Below are positions 1 to 8,615 of a DNA stretch of 64,000 nucleotides, in pieces; within the stretch, counting starts at the first letter, position 1; each line of letters starts with the position of its first letter. The notes beneath the pieces are model-generated. The model had not been told where the DNA came from, searched no databases, and saw only the letters and a program-made list of their open reading frames with translations. The stretch comes from Centipeda artemidis DSM 19719 (GTDB lineage Bacteria; Bacillota; Negativicutes; Selenomonadales; Selenomonadaceae). Location: positions 53,360 to 117,359 of the forward strand of contig NZ_KE384552.1 of NCBI RefSeq assembly GCF_000426665.1, written 5' to 3'. The position numbers and the translations under genes are program-made.

Positions 1-316
1 GTTTCAATACCGCAAGCGGTATTCGCCTGTGTAACAATTAAGGACGTCTCTGGTATTGAGCAGATGTCTTGTTTCAATACCGCAAGTGGTATTCGCCTGT
101 GTAACTGTTTCTGATGGACGGAGAGGCAAAAGGTCGCGGGTTTCAATACCGCAAGCGGTATTCGCCTGTGTAACAAAACGCCCCTGCCGACCCTGCTAGG
201 ACGGCGCAAAGTTTCAATACCGCAAGCGGTATTCGCCTGTGTAACCTAAACAAGCTCTCTGGTATCTCACCCAGAAACTTCGTTTCAATACCGCAAGCGG
301 TATTCGCCTGTGTAAC
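1..316 (-). CRISPR. CRISPR array (end of a longer array)
   Basis: Five 35-bp repeats start at 1, 71, 140, 211 and 282, with four unique spacers of 34-36 bp. The array runs off the left edge. Each repeat contains an inverted repeat (AATACCGC, two bases, GCGGTATT). Repeat 2 has one change (CAAGTGGT instead of CAAGCGGT). Read on the minus strand the repeat ends in ATTGAAAC, the usual 8-nt 5' handle of type I-B and type III crRNAs, so the sense strand is probably minus and the leader lies to the right; this orientation is inference. No cas gene lies in the window, so the type cannot be set. Confidence 0.95.
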
Positions 317-660
317 AGCATACCCGCTAAAGCCGCGCGGGTGCTAGCGTAAATCGGTACATTTTGAAAACCTCGACGGTGGAATGCGGCTCTCCGGTCT
401 CGTCGGAGGTTTTCGCCCGATATGCACATTATAGCGATTTTTTCCCTTTTTGGCAATGTATTTTCGCCATTTTGAGGGGTATTTTGCTAAATTCGGGGGA
501 TTCTATGGGGCTTTTTCCCATGTTTTGGCGCGTGGGCAGAAAACCTCGACGGCACTATGCGGGTCGCAGGGTTCGCGGGAGGTTTTCTGTGTGGATGCCA
601 ATTCTGAAAATTAGAGTTTTTATCGAACATATAGGGAGTTTTATTAATGAAATGTTTATT
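317..660. other. AT-rich CRISPR flank, possible leader, with two related hairpins
   Basis: No convincing gene is seen between the last repeat and the repeat element at 733. Two imperfect inverted repeats share the left arm AAAACCTCGACGG: one spans about 367-413 and closes with CGTCGGAGGTTTT, the other spans about 538-588 and closes with GGGAGGTTTTCT. Their middles differ. If the array is read on the minus strand, this region is where the leader and its promoter should be. Confidence 0.45.
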
Positions 661-732
661 ATTTTTAATGTAAAAGGCGGTTACATGAATGTAACCGCCT
701 GAGAGATTTGTGATGTTGTGCGAGGGGGGAAT

Positions 733-862
733 GTAAGTGACGCGGAAGTTTGGATGCAGAGCAGGGAATGAGAGAAACACAAGCGCCGGCGTAGTTTAAG
801 ACCTACGTCGACGAAGCGTTCGACGAAACGACGACGCTAGGCGCGAAAATCCCGCGTCACGC
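733..862 (-). repeat. Family A repeat at the 3' end of the LysR gene
   Basis: About 130 bp, bounded by GTGACGCGG and its inverse CCGCGTCAC, with an internal hairpin (GGCGTAG...CTACGTC). The right end reads GCGTGAC on the minus strand and supplies the TGA stop of the LysR gene. Strand is given as that of the adjacent gene. Confidence 0.85.
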
Positions 863-1780
863 CCTCACGCCTAGTCCTTGAGGGCGGTCTTTTCCTTCTA
901 TCAGCATCTCCTTCGTCAGTGTCCTCAGATAGTTCATGACGAGACGCACGTCGTCGAGGGTTTGGCGTCCTTTTTTGACGACGAGTCCGCTGTTGATGAA
1001 GATGGGGTCAAACAGTGGGATCTGTACGAAGTCGTCGGAGGGGAGGACGGACGGGCGCGCGAGGATAGTGGATGCGATGCCGCTGCGGACGAGGTTTTTG
1101 ACGGTGTGGAGATAGGGCGAGTAGTGAATGACGTTCGGTTTTTCGCCGATGTGTCCGAAGGCGTCCTGCACGAGCCGGTCGATGAAGAAGCTGCTGTCGA
1201 GCATGACGAGGGGCTCGTCGCACAGTTCGCGGATGCTGACGGTGTGGCGTTTTGCGAGGGGATGTTCAAAGCGCGTGACGAAGGTGCATTCGCAGTCAAA
1301 GAGTTTCGAGTAGTTCAGGCGCGCGCTGAAGTCAACGGTGTAGTTGGTGAGGGCGAAGTCGAGTTTTTCTTCTTCAACCATTTGAAGGGCGCTGACGCCG
1401 CCGGTTTCGATGATTTCGAGTTCGATTTCGGGGTGCGCTTCGTGAAATTCGCCGAGAAGATATGGCAAAAAAACGACGCCGAGCTGGAGCGGCATGGCGA
1501 TGCGGACTTTTGCGTGGCGGTGCGCCATGTCGCGAATCTCGTCGTCGAGGCGGGTGACTTCGCCGAGGATGAAGGAGATTTTGCTGAGGAGTTTTGCGCC
1601 GTCGCTCGTGACGGTGATTTTGCGTCCTTCGCGGTGAAAGAGGTTGAGCCCGGTTTCGGTCTCGATCGCCTGCATGGCGACGGTGACGGTTGGCTGGGAG
1701 ACGTGGAGCTGCTCCGCCGCCTTGGTGATATTTTGCCACTGACAGACTTCATAAAAATACCGCATTTGTACGAGCGTCAT
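857..1780 (-). CDS. LysR-family transcriptional regulator
   Basis: A 307-residue LysR-type regulator. The N-terminal winged helix-turn-helix (about residues 1-60) is clear: MTLVQMRYFYEVCQ, then ITKAAEQLHVSQPTVTVAMQ and FHREGRKITVT. The rest is the usual periplasmic-binding-like effector domain (about 90-295). GGAAGGAGA lies just upstream of the ATG. Such proteins are tetrameric DNA-binding regulators that respond to a small effector, often acting on a divergent gene; here the divergent side holds only a small unknown ORF at 2024, so the target cannot be named. The TGA stop falls inside a family A repeat. Confidence 0.9.
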   Translation of the reverse strand: MTLVQMRYFYEVCQWQNITKAAEQLHVSQPTVTVAMQAIETETGLNLFHREGRKITVTSDGAKLLSKISFILGEVTRLDDEIRDMAHRHAKVRIAMPLQLGVVFLPYLLGEFHEAHPEIELEIIETGGVSALQMVEEEKLDFALTNYTVDFSARLNYSKLFDCECTFVTRFEHPLAKRHTVSIRELCDEPLVMLDSSFFIDRLVQDAFGHIGEKPNVIHYSPYLHTVKNLVRSGIASTILARPSVLPSDDFVQIPLFDPIFINSGLVVKKGRQTLDDVRLVMNYLRTLTKEMLIEGKDRPQGLGVRA

Positions 1781-2023
1781 AGGGTCATCTCCTTCCGCCG
1801 CCTACGGGCGTCTCCAACTGTGCTGTGTTATTAGTTTACTATATATATAAATATTCAAATATGATAAATATCACAAAAAAGATAGTTTTCATCGATAGTC
1901 TCGCACTATTTTTTGATGAAAAAGGGGTATTTCTCTTTTGGTCGTGTTCGTGCTATGTTAATCCTAGTTCAAATGCGCCGATGTGCGGCGCTTTACGATA
2001 TGTATGCGAAAGGGGAATTTACG

Positions 2024-2188
2024 ATGGCGGTATATTTTGCAGATGCGGTAGAGCGTTTTGTTGAGGATATGCTGGAGGCGAACGCGGACAATCTGAAGGC
2101 GTTCGAGACGAAGCCGGGTGTGTATTCGAATGTGGATCCGGAGACGCATCACGAGGTTGAGATTCCCGATGTGCATTTGACGAAGTGA
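2024..2188 (+). CDS. Small acidic hypothetical protein (54 aa)
   Basis: Encodes 54 residues starting MAVYFADAVERFVEDMLEA and ending IPDVHLTK. It is acidic with an amphipathic N-terminal helix and no Cys pairs or membrane segment. The start was chosen because AAAGGGG lies 7 nt upstream of this ATG; in-frame upstream ATGs lack such a site. It is transcribed divergently from the LysR gene and followed by a good terminator, which supports a real short transcript. Family not recognised. Confidence 0.6.
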   Translation: MAVYFADAVERFVEDMLEANADNLKAFETKPGVYSNVDPETHHEVEIPDVHLTK

Positions 2189-2200
2189 AATCGTACGGTG

Positions 2201-2229
2201 AAGAGTGGTCTGTGGATCGCTCTTTTTTT
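2201..2229 (+). terminator. Rho-independent terminator after the small ORF
   Basis: Stem AAGAGTG/CGCTCTT (one G-U pair) followed by a run of seven T residues, 12 nt after the stop at 2188. Confidence 0.75.
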
Positions 2230-2308
2230 GTTGGGGTTTTGTGGTATGTGAGGATTGGGAAAATGTTATAGGGCGGTGTAAGGCTAGATTATAAGGGGAT
2301 GTTATAGC

Positions 2309-2611
2309 GCGGCTCAGGGTATCTTTCTCGCTGCTTCGCAAACGTCGCGGCAGGTCGGTATCGCTATATCGTTCATTCCGCCGCACAGTCCGTTGGACTG
2401 CAAAGCGGCGGTCTCACATGAACGTAAGTGACGCGGAAGTTTGGATGCAGAACAAGGAATGAGGAGGACACAAGGGAAGGCGTAGATGAAACCTACGTCG
2501 ACCGCAGTGTCCGACGATATGACACAGTTATGCGCCAAAATCCCACGTCACGCCTAAGCGCCCCCCTTCGGGTAAATACTCCACAGCATCGATAAGATAC
2601 CCGTTCGCCAC
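2309..2611. mobile_element. Family B MITE-like element, interrupted by a family A repeat
   Basis: Left end GCGGCTCAGGGTATCTT and right end GATAAGATACCCGTTCGCC are imperfect inverted repeats of each other. The body (CATTCCGCCGCACAG, GGACTGCAAAGCGGCG, CCCTTCGGG) matches the 194-bp copy at 21042. This copy is longer because a complete family A repeat (2424-2554) lies inside it. It encodes no protein. Confidence 0.75.
2424..2554. repeat. Family A repeat nested in a family B element
   Basis: Complete copy with GTAAGTGACGCGG at the left and CCACGTCACGCC at the right. Family B sequence continues on both sides, so this copy arrived after the family B element. It is one of the few copies not lying at a gene end. 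Confidence 0.8.
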
Positions 2612-2652
2612 ATGATAGGTAACGGCGGTACAATCCCACATCCGACCGCAAT

Positions 2653-2778
2653 GCAAGTGACGCGGAAGTTTGGATGCATAGCTAGGCATGAGGAGAATCC
2701 AAGCGACGGCGTAGAAAAGCTACTACGAGCGCAGAATTCGACGAATAACGACGCTATGCGCGAAAATCCCGCGCCACA
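2653..2778 (-). repeat. Family A repeat, outer copy of a tandem pair downstream of hypE
   Basis: Left end GCAAGTGACGCGG, hairpin core GGCGTAG...CTACGAGC, right end CCCGCGCCAC. A second copy follows after 20 bp in the same orientation. Confidence 0.75.
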
Positions 2779-2797
2779 TCTCACAACACACCGTACA

Positions 2798-2914
2798 GTA
2801 AGTGATGAGATAGCTTGGATGCATAGCTAGGAAGTGAGGAGAACGCGAGGAAGGCGTAGTTTAAGACCTACGTCGACGAAATGACGACGCTAGGCGCCAA
2901 GATAGCCATCACGA
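2798..2914 (-). repeat. Family A repeat abutting the hypE stop codon
   Basis: Diverged copy: GTAAGTGATGAG at the left, core GGCGTAGTTTAAGACCTACG, right end GGCGCCAAGATAGCCATCACG. It ends one base before the hypE stop codon. Confidence 0.75.
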
Positions 2915-3922
2915 TCAGCAGATGCGAGGGACAAGTTCACCCGCCGGCATATCCACAACACGAATCCCGCCGAGGGGCGTGCGTATCCCGACGGCGCCGG
3001 GAGCGTCGGCGGTGGTCTCGCCGATGACGACCGCCTCTTTGCCGTACGCATTCTCATGCATGACGGAAAGGACGCGCGCGGTATCCTCGGGCGGAACGAA
3101 GGCGAGGAGTTTGCCTTCGTTGGCAAGTGTGAGGGGATCGAAGCCGAGCAGTTCGCAAACGCCCTGCACTTCGGGACGTACGTGGATCGCTTCCTCATCG
3201 AGGAGGATACCGACGCCCGCCGCGCCCGCGATCTCGTTCAGCGATGCCGCGACGCCGCCGCGTGTGGGGTCGCGCAGGACGGCGATGCCGGGCGCGGTCT
3301 TTAGCATCTCTTCAACCATATGGGAGAGTGGGGCGCAGTCGCTCGTGATGCCGGGCGGGAGGGTGAGATTATGCCGTGCTGCCATGACGGTGGCGGCGTG
3401 GTCGCCGAGTGTGCCGGAGACGATGATGTCCATGCCGGGGCGCACGTTCGTCGGGGAAATGTCCGCGCCCTCGATGAGCCGCCCGACGCCCGCGGTGTTG
3501 ATATAGATGCCGTCGCCCGCGCCGCGCGGGACGACCTTGGTATCGCCCGTGACGATGAGGACGCCCGCCTCCTCTGCCGCTGTGCGAATGTCTGCAACGA
3601 TGCGGCGCAATGTTTCCATCGAAAAGCCCTCTTCGAGGATGAGGGCGAGCGAGAGGTACTCGGGGTGCGCGCCCGACATGGCGAGGTCGTTGACTGTGCC
3701 GCAGACGGCGAGCCGCCCGATGCTGCCGCCCGGGAAAAAATGCGGCTGTACGACGTAGGAATCTGTGGTAAACGCGATTTTCCCCTCTGCCGGCAGAACC
3801 ACGCCGTCATGCAGTCCGTTCAGCAGGGTATTGCCGAGCGCGGGGAGGACGATCTCCTCGGTCAGTGCGCGCGACAGCCGCCCGCCCGCGCCGTGCGCGA
3901 GTGTAATCATGTCATGCTCCAT
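2915..3922 (-). CDS. hypE: Hydrogenase maturation protein HypE
   Basis: HypE (335 aa) dehydrates the thiocarboxamide on its own C-terminal cysteine to a thiocyanate, the source of the cyanide ligands of the [NiFe] centre. The protein ends in PRIC, the essential terminal Cys motif, and has the AIR-synthase-like fold (LAHGAGGRLSRALTEE at the N-terminus, IVTGDTKVV and DPTRGGVAASLNEIA further on). The start ATG at 3922 has GGGGAGG 7 nt upstream and overlaps the end of hypD by 11 nt. It is the last gene of the hyp cluster; a family A repeat follows immediately. Confidence 0.95.
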   Translation of the reverse strand: MEHDMITLAHGAGGRLSRALTEEIVLPALGNTLLNGLHDGVVLPAEGKIAFTTDSYVVQPHFFPGGSIGRLAVCGTVNDLAMSGAHPEYLSLALILEEGFSMETLRRIVADIRTAAEEAGVLIVTGDTKVVPRGAGDGIYINTAGVGRLIEGADISPTNVRPGMDIIVSGTLGDHAATVMAARHNLTLPPGITSDCAPLSHMVEEMLKTAPGIAVLRDPTRGGVAASLNEIAGAAGVGILLDEEAIHVRPEVQGVCELLGFDPLTLANEGKLLAFVPPEDTARVLSVMHENAYGKEAVVIGETTADAPGAVGIRTPLGGIRVVDMPAGELVPRIC

Positions 3923-5021
3923 AGCGAAACCTCCCCGCACCGTATTTGTACCACGCGGCGCATGTGCCCTCGACGGACACCATGCAGGGCCCGACGGCGT
4001 GCTCGGGCACACAGCCCCGTCCAAAAAGGCCGCAGTCCTTCGGCACGATTTTCCCGCGCAAGACCTCGCCGCAACGGCATCCGCGCCGTCCGTCGGGGAC
4101 GTCGATCGCGCCGAGAGGGCGCACGGCGGCAAAATCATAGGCGGCGTATTCTGCGCGCATTCTGAGCCCCGAGGCGGGGATCACGCCGAGCCCGCGCCAT
4201 GCGGTCTCCGCCGGCTCGTAGACGCGTTCCACCGCCGCGCGCGCCGCGGGGTTGCCATCCGGGCGCACGACGCTCTCGTAGGCGTTCTCGATGCGCGCCT
4301 CGCCCGCCGCAACTTGCCGTACGAGCATCCGAAGGGCGCGCAGGATCTCGTCGGGGCGAAATCCGCCGACGACGCCCGGCACATGATAGTCCTCGGCGAG
4401 GAAGTCAAAAAGCCGCGTTCCTGTGACGACGGCGACATGCCCGGGCAGGAGGAATCCGTCGACCTGCGCGGTAGGGTCGTCGAGGAGGGCGCGCATGACG
4501 GGCGGGACGAGTTTTTGCGCGGAGAGCAGGAAGAAATTTTTAAGTCCTTGCCGCTCCGCCGCGAGTACTGCCGCCGCCTCGGTCGGGGCGGTCGTTTCGA
4601 AGCCGACCGCGAGGAATACGATTTTTTTCTCAGGATGCGCCGCCGCAGCCGCGAGTGCATCGAGCGGCGAGTAGACGACGCGGACGTCCGCGCCCGCCGC
4701 CTGCGCCGCGGCGAGGCTCGATGTGCTCCCGGGGACTTTCAGCATGTCGCCGAAGGTCGTGATGATGACGTCCTCCTGCCCCGCGTACGCAATCGCGGCG
4801 TCGATGTAGGCGTCGTGCGTGACGCAGACGGGACAGCCGGGGCCTGAGACGAGCTCGATTTCCTCGGGGAGGATCTGGCGCAGTCCCGCACGGAAAATCG
4901 CGACGGTGTGCGTGCCGCAGACCTCCATAATGCGGATGCGGCGTCCAAGGGGGGCGAGCAGGCGGTGCATTTCGCCTGTGACCTCCGCCGTGAGCGCGCG
5001 CATGTCGTTTGCTGTCTGCAT
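3912..5021 (-). CDS. hypD: Hydrogenase maturation protein HypD
   Basis: HypD (369 aa) is the iron-sulfur scaffold that, with HypC, holds the Fe(CN)2CO unit during [NiFe] cofactor assembly. Conserved motifs are visible: IMEVCGTHT, SGPGCPVCVT, VGFETTAP and a Cys-rich C-terminal part (GCRCGEVLRG, DCGLFGRGC) consistent with the [4Fe-4S] cluster. The start is set at 5021, where ATG overlaps the hypC stop (TGATG); in-frame codons further upstream lie within hypC. Confidence 0.95.
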   Translation of the reverse strand: MQTANDMRALTAEVTGEMHRLLAPLGRRIRIMEVCGTHTVAIFRAGLRQILPEEIELVSGPGCPVCVTHDAYIDAAIAYAGQEDVIITTFGDMLKVPGSTSSLAAAQAAGADVRVVYSPLDALAAAAAHPEKKIVFLAVGFETTAPTEAAAVLAAERQGLKNFFLLSAQKLVPPVMRALLDDPTAQVDGFLLPGHVAVVTGTRLFDFLAEDYHVPGVVGGFRPDEILRALRMLVRQVAAGEARIENAYESVVRPDGNPAARAAVERVYEPAETAWRGLGVIPASGLRMRAEYAAYDFAAVRPLGAIDVPDGRRGCRCGEVLRGKIVPKDCGLFGRGCVPEHAVGPCMVSVEGTCAAWYKYGAGRFRYGA

Positions 5022-5266
5022 CAGTGCGTCCTCAAGGCGTCGACCGTGCGCGGCGCGCCCTGCATCTCTGCGCGCAGGGCTTCCATCGCGCGCACCTCTT
5101 CCTCGTCTACGATCTGCATCGCAAAGCCCGCGTGGACGAGCACATAGTCGCCCACCGCCGCTTCGGGCAGGAGCATCAGGCTCGCCGCGCGGCGCACGCC
5201 CTGCACCTCCACCGAGGCGAGCCGGTCTTCGATTGAGATGACGCGAGCGGGTACTGCTAGGCACAT
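5021..5266 (-). CDS. hypC: Hydrogenase assembly chaperone HypC
   Basis: 81-residue HypC/HupF chaperone. It begins MCLAVPARV; the Cys at position 2 is the conserved residue that binds the iron unit and the large-subunit precursor. Length is normal for the family. It opens the distal hypCDE part of the cluster, separated from hypF by about 460 bp of repeats, so it may need its own promoter or readthrough. Confidence 0.95.
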   Translation of the reverse strand: MCLAVPARVISIEDRLASVEVQGVRRAASLMLLPEAAVGDYVLVHAGFAMQIVDEEEVRAMEALRAEMQGAPRTVDALRTH

Positions 5267-5454
5267 AGTTATCCTTCTTTCTATCGATGACGCGGGATTT
5301 TCGCATCATTTAGGTTATGGTAAATCGGCGGGATTTTCGCGTTGCGTTGTTTGTTATTGTACGGCGGTAAGTTACGCCGCCGTGGATCGCTCGAGGGCGC
5401 AGCGGCGCGACGCCCCTACGGGGGCGGTATAGATGCCGGGTTTGCCTATTTATC
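5267..5454. other. Intergenic stretch upstream of hypC, no gene seen
   Basis: Contains short fragments resembling family A right ends (GCGGGATTTTCGC) and GC-rich inverted repeats. No ORF with a ribosome site and no clear promoter was recognised. Confidence 0.4.
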
Positions 5455-5577
5455 GGTTGGCGCGCGTAGATCGGAGGAGGGCACGGCACGCCGTGCCCCT
5501 ACAAGGCGCGCATATGTCGTATCCCTTGCCCACGAAGTGCGGAGATATAGAATGCTATGCGCCAAAATCCCACCTAA
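5455..5577. repeat. Family E repeat (copy 1) with GC-rich palindrome
   Basis: Shares GGGCACGGCACGCCGTGCCC followed by CTACAA and GCGCGCATA with 17215-17345, and like that copy ends in a family A right end (GCGCCAAAATCCCAC). Confidence 0.6.
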
Positions 5578-5589
5578 TACCATCGCAAC

Positions 5590-5754
5590 GTAAGTGATGC
5601 GGAAGTTTGGATGCAGAGCAAGGAAGGCGGCGGATTTACGAAATACTATCAATCCATGCCGCTCTCCGTAGGGGCACGGCGTGCCGTGCCCTGTATCAAT
5701 GAACGGCGGCGTAACGTGCGGATGCAGCTATGCGCCAAAATCCCGCATCACGCC
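5590..5754 (-). repeat. Chimeric family A repeat that encodes the HypF C-terminus
   Basis: Family A left end (GTAAGTGATGCGGAAGTTTGG) and right end (GCGCCAAAATCCCGCATCACGCC) flank a different middle containing GGCACGGCGTGCCGTGCCC. The right end overlaps the last codons of hypF and provides its TAG stop. Confidence 0.75.
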
Positions 5755-8088
5755 TACTGCCGCCTGTCCATACGCCACGCCCCCATCGTTCGGCGGTACG
5801 GTATGCGGCAGGAGGACGCGGTATTTGTCGCGGATGAAGAGGAGCAGCAGTTCCACGAGGAGTGCGTTCTGGAACACGCCGCCGGAGAGGGCGACGGTGC
5901 GAAGCCCGGTCTCGCGTGAAAGGCGGTCGAGGAGGTCGCAGGTCGCGGCGGCGAGTGTGACGTGGAAGTCGAGGGCGCGCCCGGCGCGCTCTTCGTCCGA
6001 GAGCTGTTCCGCTTCGTCCGCGATCGTCCGAAGCACAGGCATGAAGTCGATCGTCAGCGGCGCACCGCGCTCATCCGCCCCCCGCAAGGCATACCGCAGT
6101 ACTCGCCCGCGCCGCTGCGCCCTGCGCGCGCATTGTTCGAGCTCAATTGCCGCCTGCCCTTCGTAGGTGTTCACATAGGTGATGCCGAGGAGCGCCGCCG
6201 CGGCGTCAAAGAGCCGCCCGACGCTCGATGTAAGCGGCGCGTTGACGCCCGCCGCCGTCGCCTGCATGAGGAGCTGCCATCCGGGCGGGAGCTGCGCCGC
6301 AAAGCCGGGACACTTCTTCTTGAGCTTTTTCCCATGCACGCCATAGAGCGTCCACAGCGCGAGCCGCCACGGCTCTGCGGCGGCTTTGTCACCGCCCGGG
6401 AGGGGCATATACGCAAAATGCCCGAGCCGCTCATAGCCCGAAAGATCGGCGGCGAGAAATTCCCCGCCCCACGCGCGCCCGTCGTCCCCGTAGCCCGTGC
6501 CGTCAAACGCCGCGCCGAGGACGCGCTCCGTGCATCCGTGCTCGGCGAGCACCGCCGCGATATGCGCGTGATGATGCTGGACGCGGACGAGGGGGATGCC
6601 CTCCGCCGCCGCGCGCGCTTCGAGATACCGTGTCGATAAATAATTCGGGTGCAGGTCGGCGACGAGGAGCTGCGGATGCACGTCGAACAGCCGCTCATAA
6701 TGCGCGATCGTCCCCTCGTAGGACGCGCGCACCTTTGCATTCGTGAGGTCGCCGATGTGCTCGCTGAGGAAGGCTTCGCGCCCGCGCGTGAGGCAAAATG
6801 TGCTCTTGAGCTCCGCACCGCCCGCAAGCACCGAGATTTTTGAATCAAAAGGAAGCGCGACGGGTGTCGGCGCAAAGCCGCGGCTGCGGCGCAAAATCAT
6901 ACGCCCGCCCGCCGCCATCCGTACGACGGAGTCGTCCACGCGGTGCGCGATTTCGCGATTGTGCGTGAGGATCGCGTCGGCGATGTCCCGGAGTTCTCGC
7001 TCCGCCGCCGCGTCCTCGTAGAGGATCGGTTCGCCGCTCATGTTCGCGCTCGTCATGACCCAGAGGTCGCCCGGCGCGAGCAGGAGGAGGTGAACGGGCG
7101 CGTAGGGGAGCATCACGCCGAGATACGCGTTCCCCGGCGCAACGGACGGCGCGGCGTCCCCGGCAATGCCGCCGCCGGCATTCGCCGCCCTATGCCTCCG
7201 CAGGAGGACGATCGGCGCGACGGGCGACGTGAGCCACCGCTCCTCGTCCGCCGATACTTCGCACAGCTCCCGCACGGTCTCCGGTGATCCCGCCATCACG
7301 GCGAGCGCCTTGTCCTCGCGGTGTTTGCGTGCGCGCAGACGCGTGACCGCCGCTTCGCTCCGTGCATCGCAGACGAGATGATAGCCGCCGATGCCCTTCA
7401 CCGCGACGATGCCGCCCGCGGCGACGATGCGCCGCGTCTCGGCGATCGCATCTCCGTCAAACGCCCCCGTCTCCGTCAGCAGGCGGTACGCGGGTCCGCA
7501 GTCCGCGCAGGCGTTCGGCTGCGCGTGAAATCTGCGGTCGGCGGGATCGTCATATTCGCTTTGACACGCATCGCACATGCGGAACGCCGCCATCGTCGTG
7601 AGCGGACGGTCGTACGGCACGCCGCGGATGATGGAGTAGCGCGGGCCGCAGTTCGTACAGTTCGTAAAGGCGTAGCCGTGCCGACGATCGCGCGCATCCA
7701 TGGTCTCGCGCCTGCAATCGGCGCAGACGGCGAGATCGGGCGAGACGAGCGTGCGCGGCGCGTCCCCCGCAGGGCTTGGCAGGATGCGAAAATCCTGTGC
7801 TCCAACGGGGGGAATCTCGCGCACGGTCACCGCCGTCACGGACGCGGCGAGCGGCGCCTCGTCGCGCAGAGCCGCCGCGAACGCATCGAGCGATGCCGCC
7901 GCGCCCTCCGCCTCGATGCCGACGCCCGCGCTGTCATTGAGTACCCATCCGCCGAGCCCACAGCGCATAGCAAGCCGATAGACAAACGGGCGAAACCCGA
8001 CCCCCTGCACGATCCCTGAGACACGAAAGGCGCGCCGCTCAGCGGCGCACCTCTCTCCGCTCTGCGCGGACAATCGTTCCTCCATCAT
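5728..8088 (-). CDS. hypF: Carbamoyltransferase HypF
   Basis: HypF (786 aa) activates carbamoyl phosphate and passes the carbamoyl group to HypE for cyanide ligand synthesis. Domains in order: acylphosphatase-like (VSGIVQGVGFRPFVYRLA, about residues 20-105), two zinc fingers (CADCRRE with NCTNCGPRY; CDACQSEYDD with CADCGP), YrdC-like domain (about 200-390) and Kae1-like domain (VQHHHAHIAAVLAEHG). ATGA overlap with the protease gene fixes the start at 8088. The last residues, VMRDFGA, and the stop are encoded by a family A repeat end, so the original C-terminus has been replaced. Confidence 0.95.
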   Translation of the reverse strand: MMEERLSAQSGERCAAERRAFRVSGIVQGVGFRPFVYRLAMRCGLGGWVLNDSAGVGIEAEGAAASLDAFAAALRDEAPLAASVTAVTVREIPPVGAQDFRILPSPAGDAPRTLVSPDLAVCADCRRETMDARDRRHGYAFTNCTNCGPRYSIIRGVPYDRPLTTMAAFRMCDACQSEYDDPADRRFHAQPNACADCGPAYRLLTETGAFDGDAIAETRRIVAAGGIVAVKGIGGYHLVCDARSEAAVTRLRARKHREDKALAVMAGSPETVRELCEVSADEERWLTSPVAPIVLLRRHRAANAGGGIAGDAAPSVAPGNAYLGVMLPYAPVHLLLLAPGDLWVMTSANMSGEPILYEDAAAERELRDIADAILTHNREIAHRVDDSVVRMAAGGRMILRRSRGFAPTPVALPFDSKISVLAGGAELKSTFCLTRGREAFLSEHIGDLTNAKVRASYEGTIAHYERLFDVHPQLLVADLHPNYLSTRYLEARAAAEGIPLVRVQHHHAHIAAVLAEHGCTERVLGAAFDGTGYGDDGRAWGGEFLAADLSGYERLGHFAYMPLPGGDKAAAEPWRLALWTLYGVHGKKLKKKCPGFAAQLPPGWQLLMQATAAGVNAPLTSSVGRLFDAAAALLGITYVNTYEGQAAIELEQCARRAQRRGRVLRYALRGADERGAPLTIDFMPVLRTIADEAEQLSDEERAGRALDFHVTLAAATCDLLDRLSRETGLRTVALSGGVFQNALLVELLLLFIRDKYRVLLPHTVPPNDGGVAYGQAAVGVMRDFGA

Positions 8089-8615
8089 GCGATCCGCACG
8101 CTGCGCTGCATCCCGCGCGGCGTGGGCACTGCGCCCCACCGTACGAGTTCCTCCACCGCACGCGCGGCAAAGGACGGCAGCGCCGCCGCCATCTCGGGGC
8201 TGAGCGTGAGTCCCGCCGACAGCTCGTACGGCTGCATCCCGAGGACTACGACCTGCGGGATCGCGCGATCCGTGACCGTGAGCCACGCGAGCACGTCCTG
8301 AATGCCGATCTCGTGCGAGGAGAGTTTTTCCTGAAAATGCGCCATCACGGCGTCGTTCTCGAACCGGTAGACTTTCCCCGGCGCACCGCCCCCCGAAATC
8401 GCGTCGAGGATGAGCAGACGCTGCGTCCCTGTGACGAAGTGCAGCAGCTCTGGACCGAGCGTGCCGCCGTCGAGCAGGCGCACCTCCTCGGGGAAGTTCC
8501 ATCCCTCCCGGAGATACTCCATCGCGCGCACGCCGAATCCCTCGTCGCGCAGGATGATGTTGCCGATGCCGAGCACCGTGATGGGTGCGACCTCGACCAG
8601 CGATTCATCGTTCAT
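8085..8615 (-). CDS. [NiFe]-hydrogenase maturation protease
   Basis: 176-residue HyaD/HoxM-type endopeptidase that removes the C-terminal tail of the large subunit after nickel insertion. Motifs: GIGNIILRDEGFGVRAMEYL with the metal-sensing acidic residue, LLDGGTLG, ILDAISGG and SSHEIGIQDVLAWL. The ATG at 8615 overlaps the hypB stop by 4 nt and has a GGGGGA site. Its presence matches the 24-residue extension after the DPCMACSTH motif of the large subunit. Confidence 0.93.
   Translation of the reverse strand: MNDESLVEVAPITVLGIGNIILRDEGFGVRAMEYLREGWNFPEEVRLLDGGTLGPELLHFVTGTQRLLILDAISGGGAPGKVYRFENDAVMAHFQEKLSSHEIGIQDVLAWLTVTDRAIPQVVVLGMQPYELSAGLTLSPEMAAALPSFAARAVEELVRWGAVPTPRGMQRSVRIA

Noticed and set aside
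364-702. 112-codon ORF in the CRISPR flank
   Set aside because: No ribosome site and spans two hairpins; composition not protein-like.
878-1834. Long plus-strand ORF opposite the LysR gene
   Set aside because: GC-rich antisense shadow; the LysR frame has clear domains and a ribosome site.
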